Source: Amanita rubescens
Taxonomy: Eukaryota > Basidiomycota > Agaricomycetes > Agaricales > Amanitaceae
NCBI GenBank assembly: GCA_015039365.1
Contig: WION01000086.1
Span: forward strand, 1 to 64,000
Length of the DNA: 64,000 bases
Direction: 5' to 3'
The position numbers were made by a program, and so were the translations under genes. Of the stretch, positions 11,211-23,238 are shown piece after piece. The notes below the pieces were generated by a model, which had not been told where the DNA came from, did not search any database, and saw nothing but the letters and a program-made list of their open reading frames with translations. Positions within the stretch are counted from its first letter, which is position 1; the number at the start of each line of letters is the position of its first letter.

Positions 11211-12573
11211 GACGCGTCGAGCTATTGGCACATTTATTGTCGGCACCGGCCATTTCTTTCTGTCAACGTGGTGCGGGAGGCAGGGAGAAGAATGACAGGA
11301 ACGACTGCAATCATTCTGGCGATGCATTCGTTAAATACAATGTCGGGAACACAGGCTGTATCCAAATCCAACATATGGACCATATCCGTTCTGGGACTAG
11401 ACAATCTCGGGTGATGCAAAACGAATTCAAGCATATCAATATGATCCGACACATTCTCGTGCTCACTCCTTCGTGCTGCATACGATATCACGATGTAAGC
11501 TCAGGACAAAGCAAGCGCAAAAGCTGACACGGCCCAAAAAGGGAGGAAATATTGCAATACGAAGTAATCTATTGATCAGTCGAGACATCACGGCGAATGG
11601 CATGATCCTTGAGACGCACAGCGAGTCATTAATAGTAGTACTAGTACTAGTCGTGATCAATGTCAACTTGTCGTAATCGATATCACTCCTGCACTTGATA
11701 CTAGTAGTACTAGTTGAATAGCTGAACCTCCGGGGTTTCGAAATCGCGGTTTCGGTAACTTCTGGCGCCAAACATGTCATAACCTTCACCCCGAACGCCG
11801 TCTTCTTTGGCGTCGGCTCAGACACTGCCAATGACAACATCCTCATGCAAGAAACTTGCAAAACGCTGTGCAATAATCTTCATCAGCAAAATAATCGGAA
11901 GTCCAAGTCATCCGGCGCTCGACCATCTTCAAAATTTCATCATGGTGGTGATCCGAAACATTTGTCTGTCGCCAGTAAGTTCTCGATTCTCTATAAGCTC
12001 GGTATTTGACCAATACACCAGTCTGAAGTGAATGTTCATCAATCCCGCGCTAAGTCAACGGTTTCCCACGTCATACGCGTTATCACCGCCATCGTCTTGA
12101 ATGCGTGTACCACACGAGGTGCACCTAACCACGTCCAAAACTCCGAGCCAAGCGTTCTTCAGCATGAACGCGAACTCCGATGACGACTTGAAGCATCCAA
12201 CTATCGACAGGCAGGGGCCGGGATCGACCAGAAAACCATAAAGATCAACCATCGCAAAAATAGTTTTCTCGACAATAGCGACGCATGGAGTGCGAAATGC
12301 GAAAGATAGCGGGCGGGTAAGCAGTTCTTCATCTTTGACGACCAGGACCAAGGAATAGATCCAAAAGACAGGAACGACGACTGTAACGATCCACGCAATC
12401 TAATTCCTCCAGAAAGCGGTCCAATCAACGCTCAATAGCGTTGCCCAACGACCCAGCACCTTCGCCTCAAGGATCCATGGTATTCCACCTATCAAGTCAA
12501 CTGTGGTGATCACCCAACTGCTATCGCCACTTTCATCACCAACGACATCTTCAACAATAATTTCTTCGGCAAC
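11211..12573. other. No gene I can support; scattered short ORFs
   Basis: Several overlapping 60-136 codon ORFs occur on both strands (for example minus 11463-11873 and minus 12055-12351), none with a recognisable domain. A TAGTAGTACTAGTACTAG-type palindrome-rich patch lies near 11635-11715 and recurs near 15305. The stretch may be the degraded downstream part of the copia element whose Gag lies at 13637-15222; I saw no integrase or reverse transcriptase motif. Confidence 0.4.
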
Positions 12574-13300
12574 TGCTTCTACAGCTTCATCCCCCTCTTC
12601 TCTTAAACAACGCAACTCAGAATCGTCCTCGCGATAAAAACGAACAGAAACTGTCTCACCTGCCCGAGATCGAACGAAATCTCCAATTATCATCACCATC
12701 GTCATCATCTCCCTGAGTATCGCAACCCACCCCGGCGTCACATTCGACGTCGACTTGTCGATTCCAGATACACGCCTAATTGTCCGGACCATGCAATAAG
12801 CTCCTCACTCTGTCGGCGCTCTGGTTTCTTTCCAATCTTGCCTTGTATTCTTCTCTGGTCAATGCACACAATTTCCCATTCTATAGTCCATCGGGCCCCT
12901 CCTGCTTCTACAGCTCCATCCCCCACTTCTCTTAAACAACACAACTCAGAATCGTCCTCGCGATAAAAACGAACAGAAACCATCTCACCTGCCCGAGATC
13001 GAACGAAATCTCCAATTATCATCACCATCGTCATCATCTCCCCGAGTATCGCAATCCAATCCACCCCGGCATCACACTCGACGTCGACTTGTCGATTCCA
13101 GATACACGCCTAATTGTCCGGACCATGCAATAAGCTCCTCACTCTGTCGGCGCTCTGGTTTCTTTCCAATCTTGCCTCGTATTCTTCTCTGGTCAATGCA
13201 CACAATGTCCCATTCTATAGTCCATCAGGCCCCTCCTGCTTCTACAGCTTCATCCCCCTCTTCTCTTAAACAACGCAACTCAGAATCGTCCTCGCAATAG
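12574..13300. repeat. Tandem repeat, about 330-334 bp unit, 2.2 copies
   Basis: Unit boundaries are marked by GCTTCTACAGCT at 12574, 12904 and 13238. The first two copies are full, the third stops near 13300 (CCTCGCAATA). Copies differ at scattered positions. The minus-strand ORFs in this stretch (acidic, EEGDEAVEA-type) are duplicated with it and are not recognised. Confidence 0.85.
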
Positions 13301-13636
13301 CTTCGACACACCAATAGGACTGTCATCGGGGTTGAGTCCTCTATCCTCACTCCCCCTGGACTCATCCATGATCAAGTCCGCAACCGGTAAGTCTTGTTCT
13401 TCAATAATTTAAAAAAATTCTCTGGTGCTAACGGAGACTCTTTCACGTCTATAGATATCACGTCCAACGTCTTCAATCCATGCGAACGGAATCCCATCGT
13501 TAGGTAAACCACCCGGGTCTTCATCGGGATCATTAGGATAGGCCTTGGCGTCGAACGCAATCAACTGCGTGCCTTCCGTGATCGCCCGAGCATCGGTGTT
13601 TTGAGGTACATTGTCCTAGATCTTTTGTTTCTTCAT

Positions 13637-15222
13637 TCAACTCACGTAGAACTCATCTTCCAGGTTCTCCATGCCGACAATGACTGCCGCAACCATCAAA
13701 ACACATACGGCCGACCATACTCCCCCTGAATCCGGTATTCGTGCCTGGACTGCATCGCCTCCCGCTCTAGTTTTGTTAGCCGAACTTCTATCAGGCGAAT
13801 CCCAACGACCGGCATCCAAACTGATCCGGCCCTCAAGGGCATTTGGCGCCTCAGACAGCTTCGACGACTTTTCGACGACAGCATCAACAGGTTCCTCGCG
13901 ACAATTCAGCACATGATGACTTGTGCTCGAGTCATCAAAACCACAGGGTACGTCGACCTCTTCAGTTTTAAGTTCAGCAGGGATCACGACTGTTTCCAGG
14001 TCAGATCGCTCTTCAATACGTTTGGCAATCGCCAAATGGAGATGCGGTGGGGGCAAAGATGAATTTGATGGAAAAAGGACATCACTGGCAACGTCGTCCA
14101 CGTCCAGTATCTCGTCAGGGTCAAGTTCAGTCAAGAAATCACAGGATTCCTCGACTTCGTCCACGAAATCAGTCTCGTCAACCTCGTTTATATCTCCGTA
14201 AGTCTCCAATTCGATAATGGCTCCAATAGCTAATGCAGGCAGGGCTTCAGAATCTCCAGAATCATCCAAGTCTTCATCCAACATGGCGTCCACATCTGAA
14301 TCTTTCGACCTCTCGGAGTTAGAGCTTGAACGGGAAACGCCAGGTACGTCTCTTCTGCTCTCGTCAGATTCTGATTGACATGTTCCCTCAGAACGTTCTT
14401 CATCACTAGCTATATTAGGACTGGGGCAGGCATCGCGTTTATGCCCCCGCAATTCCAGCAAACGCCTGGTTTCCCGCGTTTCCGGTACTTCCGCCCACCT
14501 GACTCTGCCTCAGGTTCATCCGAAGCTGAAGCCGTCGCAAGAACAGTATCGTTTTCCTTATCCGTTTGTCCTGAAGCTGACTTCCGCTCAGCCTCCCGTC
14601 TATCCCATTCCTCCACGGCCATCTGCATTAACGACGAGTCGGCGTCCAATGCAATATCTGCCGACTTGCCCACACCATCTCCCGCAGTATTACTCACAGT
14701 TGGCGAGTGCATCATCGTCAACACCTTCATACTCGCAGAGACTTGAGCCATGAAAGAAGATAATTCGGCCGGAACGAAGTTGATAACGAGCGAGGGATTA
14801 TCATCCTCGCTCACGGCAACACCAACGTTTAGCAGGGCCACGTATTGCATACGAACCCTATCGAATTGTGTCCGTAAGTCGGTGTCTTTCTCGTAATGCA
14901 TATTCATAAACTCCAAATGTAGATGTGACTTCATCAACATCGACTTGTGCATGAATTCGGCGACGAGCGCAGCCCACATCTCGGCAACTGTGGTCTTGCT
15001 CATATACTTCGAGAAAATTGAATCCGGGAGTTTCTGGGCAAGCAAATATAACACCAGGTCCTCTTTATCTTGCCACGCCGCTAATTCTTTTGCATAAGCT
15101 TTCTTCTTCACGTCCGAAGCCTTCGCTTCATCTGTGAGACTTGGTCTAGGGTTCGAGCCATCAAACTGCCCAAACACCCGCTTCTGGCGTACCGCGATGA
15201 TGAACCGACTCTGGGAAATCAC
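13637..15222 (-). pseudogene. Ty1/copia-type Gag (UBN2-like) with broken zinc knuckle
   Basis: The 270-codon minus frame 14410-15222 has the copia Gag (UBN2-type) pattern: VFGQFDG near the start, AWQDKEDLVLYLLAQKLPDS, VAEMWAALVAEF, LRTQFDRVRMQYVALL, then a polar linker and a basic patch (GGRKYRKRGKPG) leading into CWNCGG. The CCHC zinc knuckle is broken by a frame change: the His-Cys half (GHKRDACPSP) continues in another frame, which stays open for 274 codons (13637-14461) and is very acidic and Ser-rich. Gag forms the particle shell; no protease, integrase or reverse transcriptase motif follows, so this is a truncated, frameshifted copy. The open frame upstream (15241-15474) is a plausible 5' extension. 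Confidence 0.8.
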
Positions 15223-15479
15223 CCAGTTCGCGCCCTACGGTCAACCATGCAACCTCGGTGCCGGCGCCTGTCTACTTGTCACAGCAGCTCTCGTCGTCCT
15301 CCTATTAGTAGTACTAGTACTAGGCGATCTCCTCCGAAATGGCCATGATCTCGGCTCGGGCACCTCGTTATCGCTATGCTCCTGCACAGTGGCAACCGCT
15401 CTCTGCCGCTCTTCCATCCACCGTGTTGCCTTTCCGAACAGATGATAGCTCGATGGACTATTTGCATCCACCAAGTGAA

Positions 15480-16010
15480 CGGTTCATGGCGCTAACTTTC
15501 CCATCATCATTGCATAACGTTCCCATGGCTGTTGCGTAACTTTCCCATGGCCATTGCGTAACTTTCCCATGGCCAGGCTTGAGTTTATAAAAGGGCCCCT
15601 CTCCACCTTTCCCTTCATCGTCTTCCCCCCTTCTTCCCCCCTTCTTTCCTTCCTTCCTTCTTCACCTTTGTCGTACTCCATTGTTACTTTCCCTCCCTTT
15701 TCTATTGTCGTCGTCGTCGTCGTCATTGGGGTCGTCGCCTTCATTGGGGTCGTCGCCTTCATTGGGGTCGTCGCCATTGTCGTCGTCGTCGTCGCTGTCG
15801 TCGCTCTTTCATTGTTGTTGTTTCCCCTTCATTGTTTCATCCTCCCTTTGTTGTGTTCTTTCATTGTTGTTCTCCCTTCATTGTTGTCGTCCTCCTTTGT
15901 TGTGTTCTCCCTTCATCCTCCCTTCGTCATTGTCGTCCTCCGTTGCGTTCTCCCTTCATTGTTGTCATCCTCCCTTTGTTGTTGTTGTTGTTGTTGTTGT
16001 CCTGTAGTAC
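15480..16010. repeat. Low-complexity region
   Basis: Contains three imperfect copies of an AACTTTCCCATGGCC-type unit (15495-15575), a TTTATAAAAGGGCCCC TATA-like site, pyrimidine tracts, GTC trinucleotide runs with an 18-bp ATTGGGGTCGTCGCC-type triplication (15710-15800), and a TTG run (15977-15999). Long ORFs here are products of the simple repeats. Confidence 0.85.
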
Positions 16011-17340
16011 TAATATTATGAATCCCAATATTGTCTAACATCAAGGTCTGATGTCCTATTTGTCTGGTACTCTAACTATCTCATAAACTAAGTGGCTTGT
16101 TGTCTGACACACTAATTGTTTTACTGGCTAATTGCCTAACTGTCTGACATACTATTTGTCTGGTACTCTAACTATCTCATAAACTAAGTGGCTTGTTGTC
16201 TGACACACTAATTGTTTTACTGTCTAATTGCCTAACTGTCTGACATACTATTTGTCTGACACTCTGATTACCTAACTGTCTGACATACTATTTGTCTAAT
16301 ACTCCAATTACTTGACTGTCTGACATGTTATTTGTCTAACACTCTGATTACCTAACTGTCTGACATACTATTTGTCTAATACTCCAATTACTTGACTGTC
16401 TGACATGTTATTTGTCTAACACTCTGATTACCTAACTGTCTGACATACTATTTGTCTAATACTCCAATTACTTGACTGTCTGACATGTTATTTGTCTAAC
16501 ACTCTGATTACCTAACTGTCTGACATACTATTTGTCTAATACTCCAATTACTTGACTGTCTGACATGTTATTTGTCTAACACTCTAATTACCCCACTATC
16601 TGGCTGTTTAATTGTCTAATACTCCAATTACTTGACTGTCTGACATGCTATTTGTCTAAATGTCTAGTGCTCTCATTGTTTAACTGTCTAATACTCTAAT
16701 TGTCCAATCATCTAATATTCTCATTGCCTAACTCTCTTACATAATATTTGTCTAACTGTCTCATTCTCTCTAATTGTCTGATTGTTTAATACTCTATTTG
16801 TTTAACTGTCTGATACTCTAACTGTCTGGTTCCCTCACATTTTGGTGGTCTGACTCTATGATTATCTAGCAGTCTGGCTATCTGGTATCTAGCTGCCTGG
16901 AGGCTGGGTTTCTCTTGTTCAAACTCTCTGGCTCTCTGACTCTATAGTGCCTTCTAGTGATCTTGCTATCTTGTGTCTGGTGTCTGGCTCTCTATTCATC
17001 TAACTGCCATGCTCTCTTTGGTGATCTGGCCACCTGCCTGGCTATCAGGCTGCCTAGTTGCTTCCCTATTAGTCTGACCATCTGGTGTCTGGCGACTCTG
17101 GCCCCCTGACTTGATGATTATGTGATTCTCTAGTGGTCTAGCAAGTTTCTAATAAGCTGATTATCTGACTGTATATTATTCTGATTGTTTAGTGGTCTGG
17201 TAATGTGACTGTCTGACACTGGTTGGTGATCTGACTGCATAGCTGTCTGGTAGTCTGGCACCTTGTTTTTATAGCACTCTGGTGATCTGCCTGTTTGTTA
17301 TTGTATGACTATCTGATTATCTAGCTGCCCAAACAAGACT
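16010..17340. repeat. Degenerate minisatellite built on CTGTCTGACATACTATTTGT, with an 80-bp higher-order unit
   Basis: Whole stretch is composed of variants of a 10-20 bp motif (CTGTCTGACATACT, TTGTCTAATACTC). Between about 16262 and 16580 it is organised as an 80-bp unit repeated four times nearly exactly; beyond that it decays gradually. The same motif family occurs in reverse orientation at 55690-56010. No coding potential. Confidence 0.88.
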
Positions 17341-17564
17341 GACTAACATAAGGGTCTGACTTTCATTTTGACTGATGTTGTGCTAGTCTAGCATTGTATA
17401 GCTATCTGTGTAACTGGTTAAATGACATCATAATAATCTACATTCCTTGTAACCTGGGTTACTAACCAGCCAATTTCCCTCTCTTCCTTTGCACTGACCC
17501 TCATCAGACACAATTAGACAAAATTAGACAGGATTAGTTTTTTCCCCATTTACCTGATGAGTGA

Positions 17565-17742
17565 GGAGCAACAAATGACAATATCTCCATCAATACTGGT
17601 TATTTCTGTGGCGCTTTTTTTGGTATGTCCCCATTAGGGATATAGGAAGGTGTTTGGCATGTCAGAATACAAATAGTATGTACCAATCATGCCACAAATG
17701 AAATTGGTGTGCTCACTGTCTGCCATGATGAGCAGCCATATC
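17565..17742. mobile_element. Foldback-family arm fragment
   Basis: Matches the internal arm segment 18788-18975 of foldback B (TGAGGAGCAACAAATGACAA through GCAGCCATATCTCCA) but without the rest of the arm. It ends abruptly where gypsy Gag coding begins, so it marks a truncation or rearrangement point. Confidence 0.85.
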
Positions 17743-17957
17743 TCCAAAAGGATGGTCCGCTATGCGATCTCTTACCTCAAAGGCGCAGCTTTAGATTGGT
17801 TTGAACCCGTCATTATGGGTGATATCGATGACATTCCCGACTGGCTCTATGATTTTAACGCTTTTGTCAAAGAGCTCACGGACCATTTCGGACCTTACGA
17901 TTTCCGTGGGGACGCCGAAACTGCACTCAGCAACCTCACCATGAAGGATCATCACCA
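17743..17957 (+). pseudogene. Ty3/gypsy Gag, 5' part (truncated)
   Basis: Open frame with the retrotransposon-Gag core: RYAISYLKGAALDWFEP, a tryptophan-containing linker, and FNAFVKELTDHFGPYD (compare the 'F...F...FgdpD' pattern). Joining it to 20292-20397 and 23239-23690 restores one reading frame of about 255 codons once the two inserts are removed. The 5' end of Gag and the 5' LTR are missing; the foldback fragment 17565-17742 sits there instead. Confidence 0.88.
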
Positions 17958-19004
17958 CACCTGTTAAGCCGGCTAAATTAGCCTAATTAGCAGTGGACAC
18001 CGATTGAGTGTCCAGAGCTAATTAGCGAGGTTTAAGGGCCTACGGCACACTTTCAATAACTCTGATAAATATATAGAGAGATTTTGGTTAAGTCTTTTTT
18101 CCCACAACTAAATTACCATTTCTGGAAGGTGGGGGATATGTTTGTACATGTTATGAGATGGGAATGTGATCACAACTCAGAAACAAGGGATAATTGCCTT
18201 ATTTGGCAAGGTAGCCAGATTCTAAATAAGGTAAGCAAGTCAGGATACCATTTTTGGAAGGGTGTGAGGGTGTTTGTACATGTTATGGCACAATTTCCTT
18301 TTTTGGAAAAGTGTCAAACTTCCAAATAAGGCACAAAATGGGTCATTCAGGGTCGAATTTCCTAAAAAGGAAATGATTACGTAATCTCAGGGTCAATCAA
18401 TTGTGTAGCCTTGGTCAGTGGCTTTCTAAATGTGGTTGTATGACAATGTTTGGTGCTGATTTCATTGAGATATTCACTGATTGATTTTCAGGGTCAAATT
18501 TCTAAAAAGGAAATTGATAATGTAATGTGTGCTTTAGCATCCAGTGGTGGGTTTCCAAAAATGGAAATAGCGCACTTCGGACTTGCCATTTTGGGAAATA
18601 TCTGCTCACTGTTGCTGGTGATGAGCAGAAAGAAATTGCAATAACTCCCTTAATACTGAATGTTTTTGTGGCGCGTTTTTTGGAACATATTCCTTATATG
18701 TATATGCACCTATCCACTATGTTAGAATGTAAAAAATGCAAGTGGTTTCTGTCAGAATGCAACATGTCTTGCTCACTGTTGACAACAGTGAGGAGCAACA
18801 AATGACAATATCTCCATCAATACTGGTTATTTGTGTGGCGCTTTTTTTGGTATGTCCCCATTAGGGATATAGGAAGGTGTTTGGCATGTCAGAATACAAA
18901 TAGTACATACCAATCATGCCACAAATGAAATTGGTGTGCTCACTGTCTGCCATGATGAGCAGCCATATCTCCACCAAAACAAGATCTTCCTGTGGCGCTT
19001 TTTT
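17958..19004. repeat. Left arm of foldback B
   Basis: Mirror of 19237-20283; only a few mismatches noticed (for example TGTTTGTACATG against its partner near 19960). Confidence 0.93.
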
Positions 19005-19236
19005 GGATTCTGATTCCTTATCATAACAGAGTGTCATTCAGGGTATCTGAAAGCAGATTACCCTGCTGATTAATGTGTAGTTTTCAGTTTCATGATAAAA
19101 GACTGAACATGATACAGAAAGAGTGGCTGACAAGTTGACATGTCAAGATAAATGGGAGATTCCACTTGATCTTGCCTAGGGATCCTCTGTTGTGACCCTC
19201 CCAATGTTTATCTTTGTTATGTGTGATCCCAAATCA

Positions 19237-20283
19237 AAAAAAGCGCCACAGAAAGATCTTGTTTTGGTGGAGATATGGCTGCTCATCATGGCAGACAGTG
19301 AGCACACCAATTTCATTTGTGGCATGATTGGTACATGCTATTTGTATTCTGACATGCCAAACACCTTCCTATATCCCTAATGGGGACATACCAAAAAAAG
19401 CGCCACACAAATAACCAGTATTGATGGAGATATTGTCATTTGTTGCTCCTCACTGTTGTCAACAGTGAGCAAGACATGTTGCATTCTGACAGAAACCACT
19501 TGCATTTTTTACATTCTAACATAGTGGATAGGTGCATATACATATAAGGAATATGTTCCAAAAAACGCGCCACAAAAACATTCAGTATTAAGGGAGTTAT
19601 TGCAATTTCTTTCTGCTCATCACCAGCAACAGTGAGCAGATATTTCCCAAAATGGCAAGTCCGAAGTGCGCTATTTCCATTTTTGGAAACCCACCACTGG
19701 ATGCTAAAGCACACATTACATTATCAATTTCCTTTTTAGAAATTTGACCCTGAAAATCAATCAGTGAATATCTCAATGAAATCAGCACCAAACATTGTCA
19801 TACAACCACATTTAGAAAGCCACTGACCAAGGCTACACAATTGATTGACCCTGAGATTACGTAATCATTTCCTTTTTAGGAAATTCGACCCTGAATGACC
19901 CATTTTGTGCCTTATTTGGAAGTTTGACACTTTTCCAAAAAAGGAAATTGTGCCATAACATGTACAAGCACCCTCACACCCTTCCAAAAATGGTATCCTG
20001 ACTTGCTTACCTTATTTAGAATCTGGCTACCTTGCCAAATAAGGCAATTATCCCTTGTTTCTGAGTTGTGATCACATTCCCATCTCATAACATGTACAAA
20101 CATATCCCCCACCTTCCAGAAATGGTAATTTAGTTGTGGGAAAAAAGACTTAACCAAAATCTCTCTATATATTTATCAGAGTTATTGAAAGTGTGCCGTA
20201 GGCCCTTAAACCTCGCTAATTAGCTCTGGACACTCAATCGGTGTCCACTGCTAATTAGGCTAATTTAGCCGGCTTAACAGGTG
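19237..20283. repeat. Right arm of foldback B
   Basis: Inverted copy of 17958-19004. The loop 19005-19236 carries the same TGATTAATGTGTAGTTTTCA-type sequence as loops A and C. Confidence 0.93.
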
Positions 20284-20291
20284 CATCACCA

Positions 20292-20397
20292 TGTCACTAC
20301 ATACATTGTCGACTTCAACAAACTCGCTTCTCGTACCGAATGGAATGAACCGGCACTCCGTGATCACTTTTTCCGTGGACTCCCGACTCATATCCGG
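20292..20397 (+). pseudogene. Ty3/gypsy Gag, middle part
   Basis: Continues the Gag frame after foldback B: VDFNKLASRTEWNEPALRDH, FFRGLPTHIR. The spacing Y...F..L....W...L...F..GL is typical of gypsy Gag cores. It stops at the CCGG target site of the LTR element 20398-23234. Confidence 0.88.
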
Positions 20398-20736
20398 TGT
20401 AACGTACCGATTCCGGCTACGTTGGAATCGACACTCAAACCTCGCCGAAACCCTCGCTCAAGCTTCCGAGACTCGGAACCTCGGATCGGAGCTCCGAGAC
20501 TCGGTATCGGATACGTTTCGGACCGTATTACGCACGTAGCACACGAGGCATGTAGTTTATATACCCCGTCGTAGTTAGTTTTATACAGTTTACTTTCCCC
20601 TCACTTCGCATCTAAGTTCCTGAGCCCCGAGAGTGCGACCGAAGTTGGGCGAGCACCTTTCGGTGCTGCCGAACTCGCTCGGCAAACACCGAGCCTCGGA
20701 GGTTGCACCCAACGCAACCTCCGTTTCGTTGTTTCA
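20398..20736 (+). repeat. 5' LTR of the non-autonomous element
   Basis: TGTAACGTACCGATTCCGGC ... TTGTTTCA. A TTTATATACCCC TATA-like site is near 20557. Same family as the solo LTR at 10868. Confidence 0.93.
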
Positions 20737-20738
20737 AC

Positions 20739-20752
20739 TGGAGCCCACCGCT
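20739..20752 (+). promoter_or_regulatory. Putative primer binding site
   Basis: TGGAGCCCACCGCT starts two bases after the 5' LTR. The initial TGG is as expected for pairing with a tRNA 3' CCA end; the matching tRNA was not identified. Confidence 0.5.
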
Positions 20753-21479
20753 CGGTCCAATTCGGGTTGCACTCACGCTCATTCACGCTCGCTTTCACTT
20801 GCGCACAGCCCCGGAGGCTTTTATTCTTTTGGACGGCCCCATCAGCTCATTCCGGCTCTCATACGTCTGTTGGTTACCGCCAAACGCGCCGCATCTGTAC
20901 CCAGCTCGTCGGCATGCGCAACGACATCACTGCCTGCTTCCGGCTCTCGTCCGCTCCCATCTGCTAGTCATGCTTTGCCCCAGGTGCTGATATTCCTCTG
21001 CACAACGTTTACAGCTCGCTGCACCCTTATCGGATCCCATCGAGCTCTATCAACTGCCATCGCAGCCCATCTGCATGCACCGCACTGCAGCACGTGTCTG
21101 CCTCATGCACCACCTCTGCATTGCACTCCATCGCTCGATGACCACAGCTTGACGCGCCCCGTTCCCCTATCGGAGCCTACCAGCACCGCTGCAGCCTTAT
21201 CGGACCCCATCAGCCGCCATCGCAGCCCATCCGCAGCCTACGCCTTTCCCTTGCACACACCTCGTGTATTGGATACTTCCGAAGTACAGCCGATTGCTCC
21301 ACGCTAACCTGTCCCTTCATTCGCCAACCGAGCCGCACTCCTTCCCCCATCAACACGCGTAGACCACGTTCCTCCCCCTCGTTTCTCTTCTCGCACTCGC
21401 CACAGCCTTCCGCCGCCACGTCCCATGCCTCTCGGACACTATCAGCACCCTCATACACTCCGGCGTCATTCCACCTCGG

Positions 21480-22185
21480 TGTTGAATCTAGGGGTAACAA
21501 GTCCCTAGCGAGCAGCGCAGTCTAGTACATGGAATGTACTACTTACCGAGTGTGGTGTGGAGTTGTTAAGAGCTTACTGGAGCTGGGGCTCAACAGTAGA
21601 CAGTAGAGAGGATAATAGGATAAGGATTGACGCTACTAGAGTACAGTTTATATACTACTAAACTACAAATAAGTACAAAGAGTCTTATCAGTATGAGTCA
21701 AAGGTATTTGACTCATAAGGCGTCATTCCACAGCAATGCACAGCTATTGTACAGCAATGCATAGCTTTTGCGCAGCACTTGACTCATCAATTATATTGAC
21801 TGACTCATCACATTATCAATCTTCAATGTGATAGGTCGATAACCATAACGTATATATGTCTTTTATTCTCATGTCAACATATATTCACATCATCAATAGT
21901 TCCACTATTATGATTGGATGATCTTATGAGAATATCGCTAGGATATTCTCATGTCAGAATATGTTCTTATCATCAATCATCCACTATTATGATTGGTAGA
22001 TGAGTATGAGAATATGTCGAATATATTCTCATGTCAATATATTATCTCACACTCAATCATCCACTATTATGATTGGTTGAGAGACGAGTAAGTAACTGAG
22101 CGTTATTACATTAGTTAGTGTAAACTAATGATATCACTTATATTTACTATATACTGTATGTATATCGTATATTATAAGTTCAACA
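21480..22185. mobile_element. Solo LTR (family 3, copia-like ends), 706 bp
   Basis: Begins TGTTGAATCTAGGGG, ends AAGTTCAACA, and is flanked by the 5-bp duplication CTCGG (21475-21479, 22186-22190). Inside are three imperfect repeats of a CACTATTATGATTGG-containing unit (about 21890-22080). The TGTTGAA...TTCAACA ends are common in Ty1/copia LTRs. Third nesting level: inside the LTR element that is inside gypsy gag. Confidence 0.93.
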
Positions 22186-22923
22186 CTCGGCACATGAGCA
22201 AGAATTTTTTTTTTCAGCATTTTTTTTTCTTTTCTCCCCAGGATCGGTATACGGCATAGCCGTATTCGTTCAAACGGCGCATTCCATGCTCAAATGGACC
22301 CTCAGCATCACGTCTCATCACCACCGGCATCCCTTCCGCACCAAGCCCCTCAACAAGCCAGCCCGAATCGCCATAGGAGTGTGGGGGACGTTGGGTTGTT
22401 TCTGGATAACGGATATTAGTACGCACAACGCAGAATCACCTTAGGACCCTTTTTATAGCACGCAGAGCCGCCGAATGATTTACTGGAGCGCAAGGTACAC
22501 CCCTCACCGAGCGGGGGTGGCCGGAAATGTGGGATGCGCACCCACACCTTTTCACTTTCTACTGCCGACGATGACTACCGCCAACATGCTGCTACTACCC
22601 TGCACCCTTGATACGCCCCTCCCCTACACTCTACCAGCCACCACATCACGCCGACCACTTCCGAGACTACCGACGACCACTGAGCCCCTCATCGCTACTG
22701 CCGACTCCTTATTTGAATCATCGACTATCTACACATGCACGGACCACACCAACACTTTGTCTACGCCACCACCGGCCTCTGCTACTCGGCCGACACTACG
22801 CCTCATCTCCGACGTCCCATCCCCTCCTCGCCGACACTCCTCTCGCTTCCGACGTCCTATCTCGGTCTTCGCCAACGCGACGCAGGTTGACGAGGACGTC
22901 AACGTTTAAAAGTTCCCAGCGGG

Positions 22924-23234
22924 TGTAACGTACCGATTCCGGCTACGTTGGAATCGACACTCAAACCTCGCCGAAACCCTCGCTCAAGCTTCCGAGACTC
23001 GGTATCGGATACGTTTCGGACCGTATTACGCACGTAGCACACGAGGCATGTAGTTTATATACCCCGTCGTAGTTAGTTTTATACAGTTTACTTTCCCCTC
23101 ACTTCGCATCTAAGTTCCTGAGCCCCGAGAGTGCGACCGAAGTTGGGCGAGCACCTTTCGGTGCTGCCGAACTCGCTCGGCAAACACCGAGCCTCGGAGG
23201 TTGCACCCAACGCAACCTCCGTTTCGTTGTTTCA
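22924..23234 (+). repeat. 3' LTR of the non-autonomous element
   Basis: Copy of 20398-20736 with a 28-bp deletion between direct CCGAGACTCGG motifs. Confidence 0.93.
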
Positions 23235-23238
23235 CCGG

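Larger units (their letters stand above)
17958..20283. mobile_element. Foldback element B, complete, 2326 bp
   Basis: Inverted repeat with arms 17958-19004 and 19237-20283 and a 232-bp loop. Flanked by the 8-bp duplication CATCACCA (17950-17957, 20284-20291). Ends read CACCTGTTAAGCCGGCTAAA inward, followed by a hairpin with a GTGGACAC/GTGTCC stem. Inserted in frame-critical sequence of a gypsy gag gene. The 92-codon ORFs in each arm (18527-18805 and its mirror) are present in both arms because of the palindrome and have no recognisable fold. Confidence 0.95.
20398..23234 (+). mobile_element. Non-autonomous LTR retrotransposon (TRIM/LARD-like) with nested solo LTR
   Basis: Two LTRs of the same family, 20398-20736 (339 bp) and 22924-23234 (311 bp), flank about 2.2 kb and are bordered by the 4-bp duplication CCGG (20394-20397, 23235-23238). 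The 3' LTR lacks 28 bp found in the 5' copy; the missing piece lies between repeated CCGAGACTCGG motifs. The internal region, minus the nested solo LTR, is only about 1.5 kb, Pro/Ser/Ala-biased in every open frame, with no Gag, protease, integrase or reverse transcriptase motif. It is therefore non-autonomous. It splits gypsy Gag. Confidence 0.9.

Noticed and set aside
15222..15600. TTTATAAAAGGGCCCC as the copia 5' LTR promoter
   Set aside because: It faces the plus strand, opposite to the copia Gag, and no LTR ends or repeat partner were found.
15554..16021. 155-codon hydrophobic ORF suggestive of membrane segments
   Set aside because: Val, Ile and Ser runs come from GTC, ATT and TTG simple repeats; another frame gives poly-Ser/Leu of similar length.
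18527..18805. 92-codon ORF conserved in foldback arms
   Set aside because: Its presence in both arms and in other copies follows from the palindrome and from DNA-level repeat similarity. It shows no domain and starts in the family's AGCGCACTTCGG repeat sequence.
20633..21307. 224-codon ORF inside the non-autonomous LTR element
   Set aside because: Starts within the LTR, is Pro/Ser/Ala/His-rich without domain, and the other frames are also open; it looks like GC-biased noncoding sequence.
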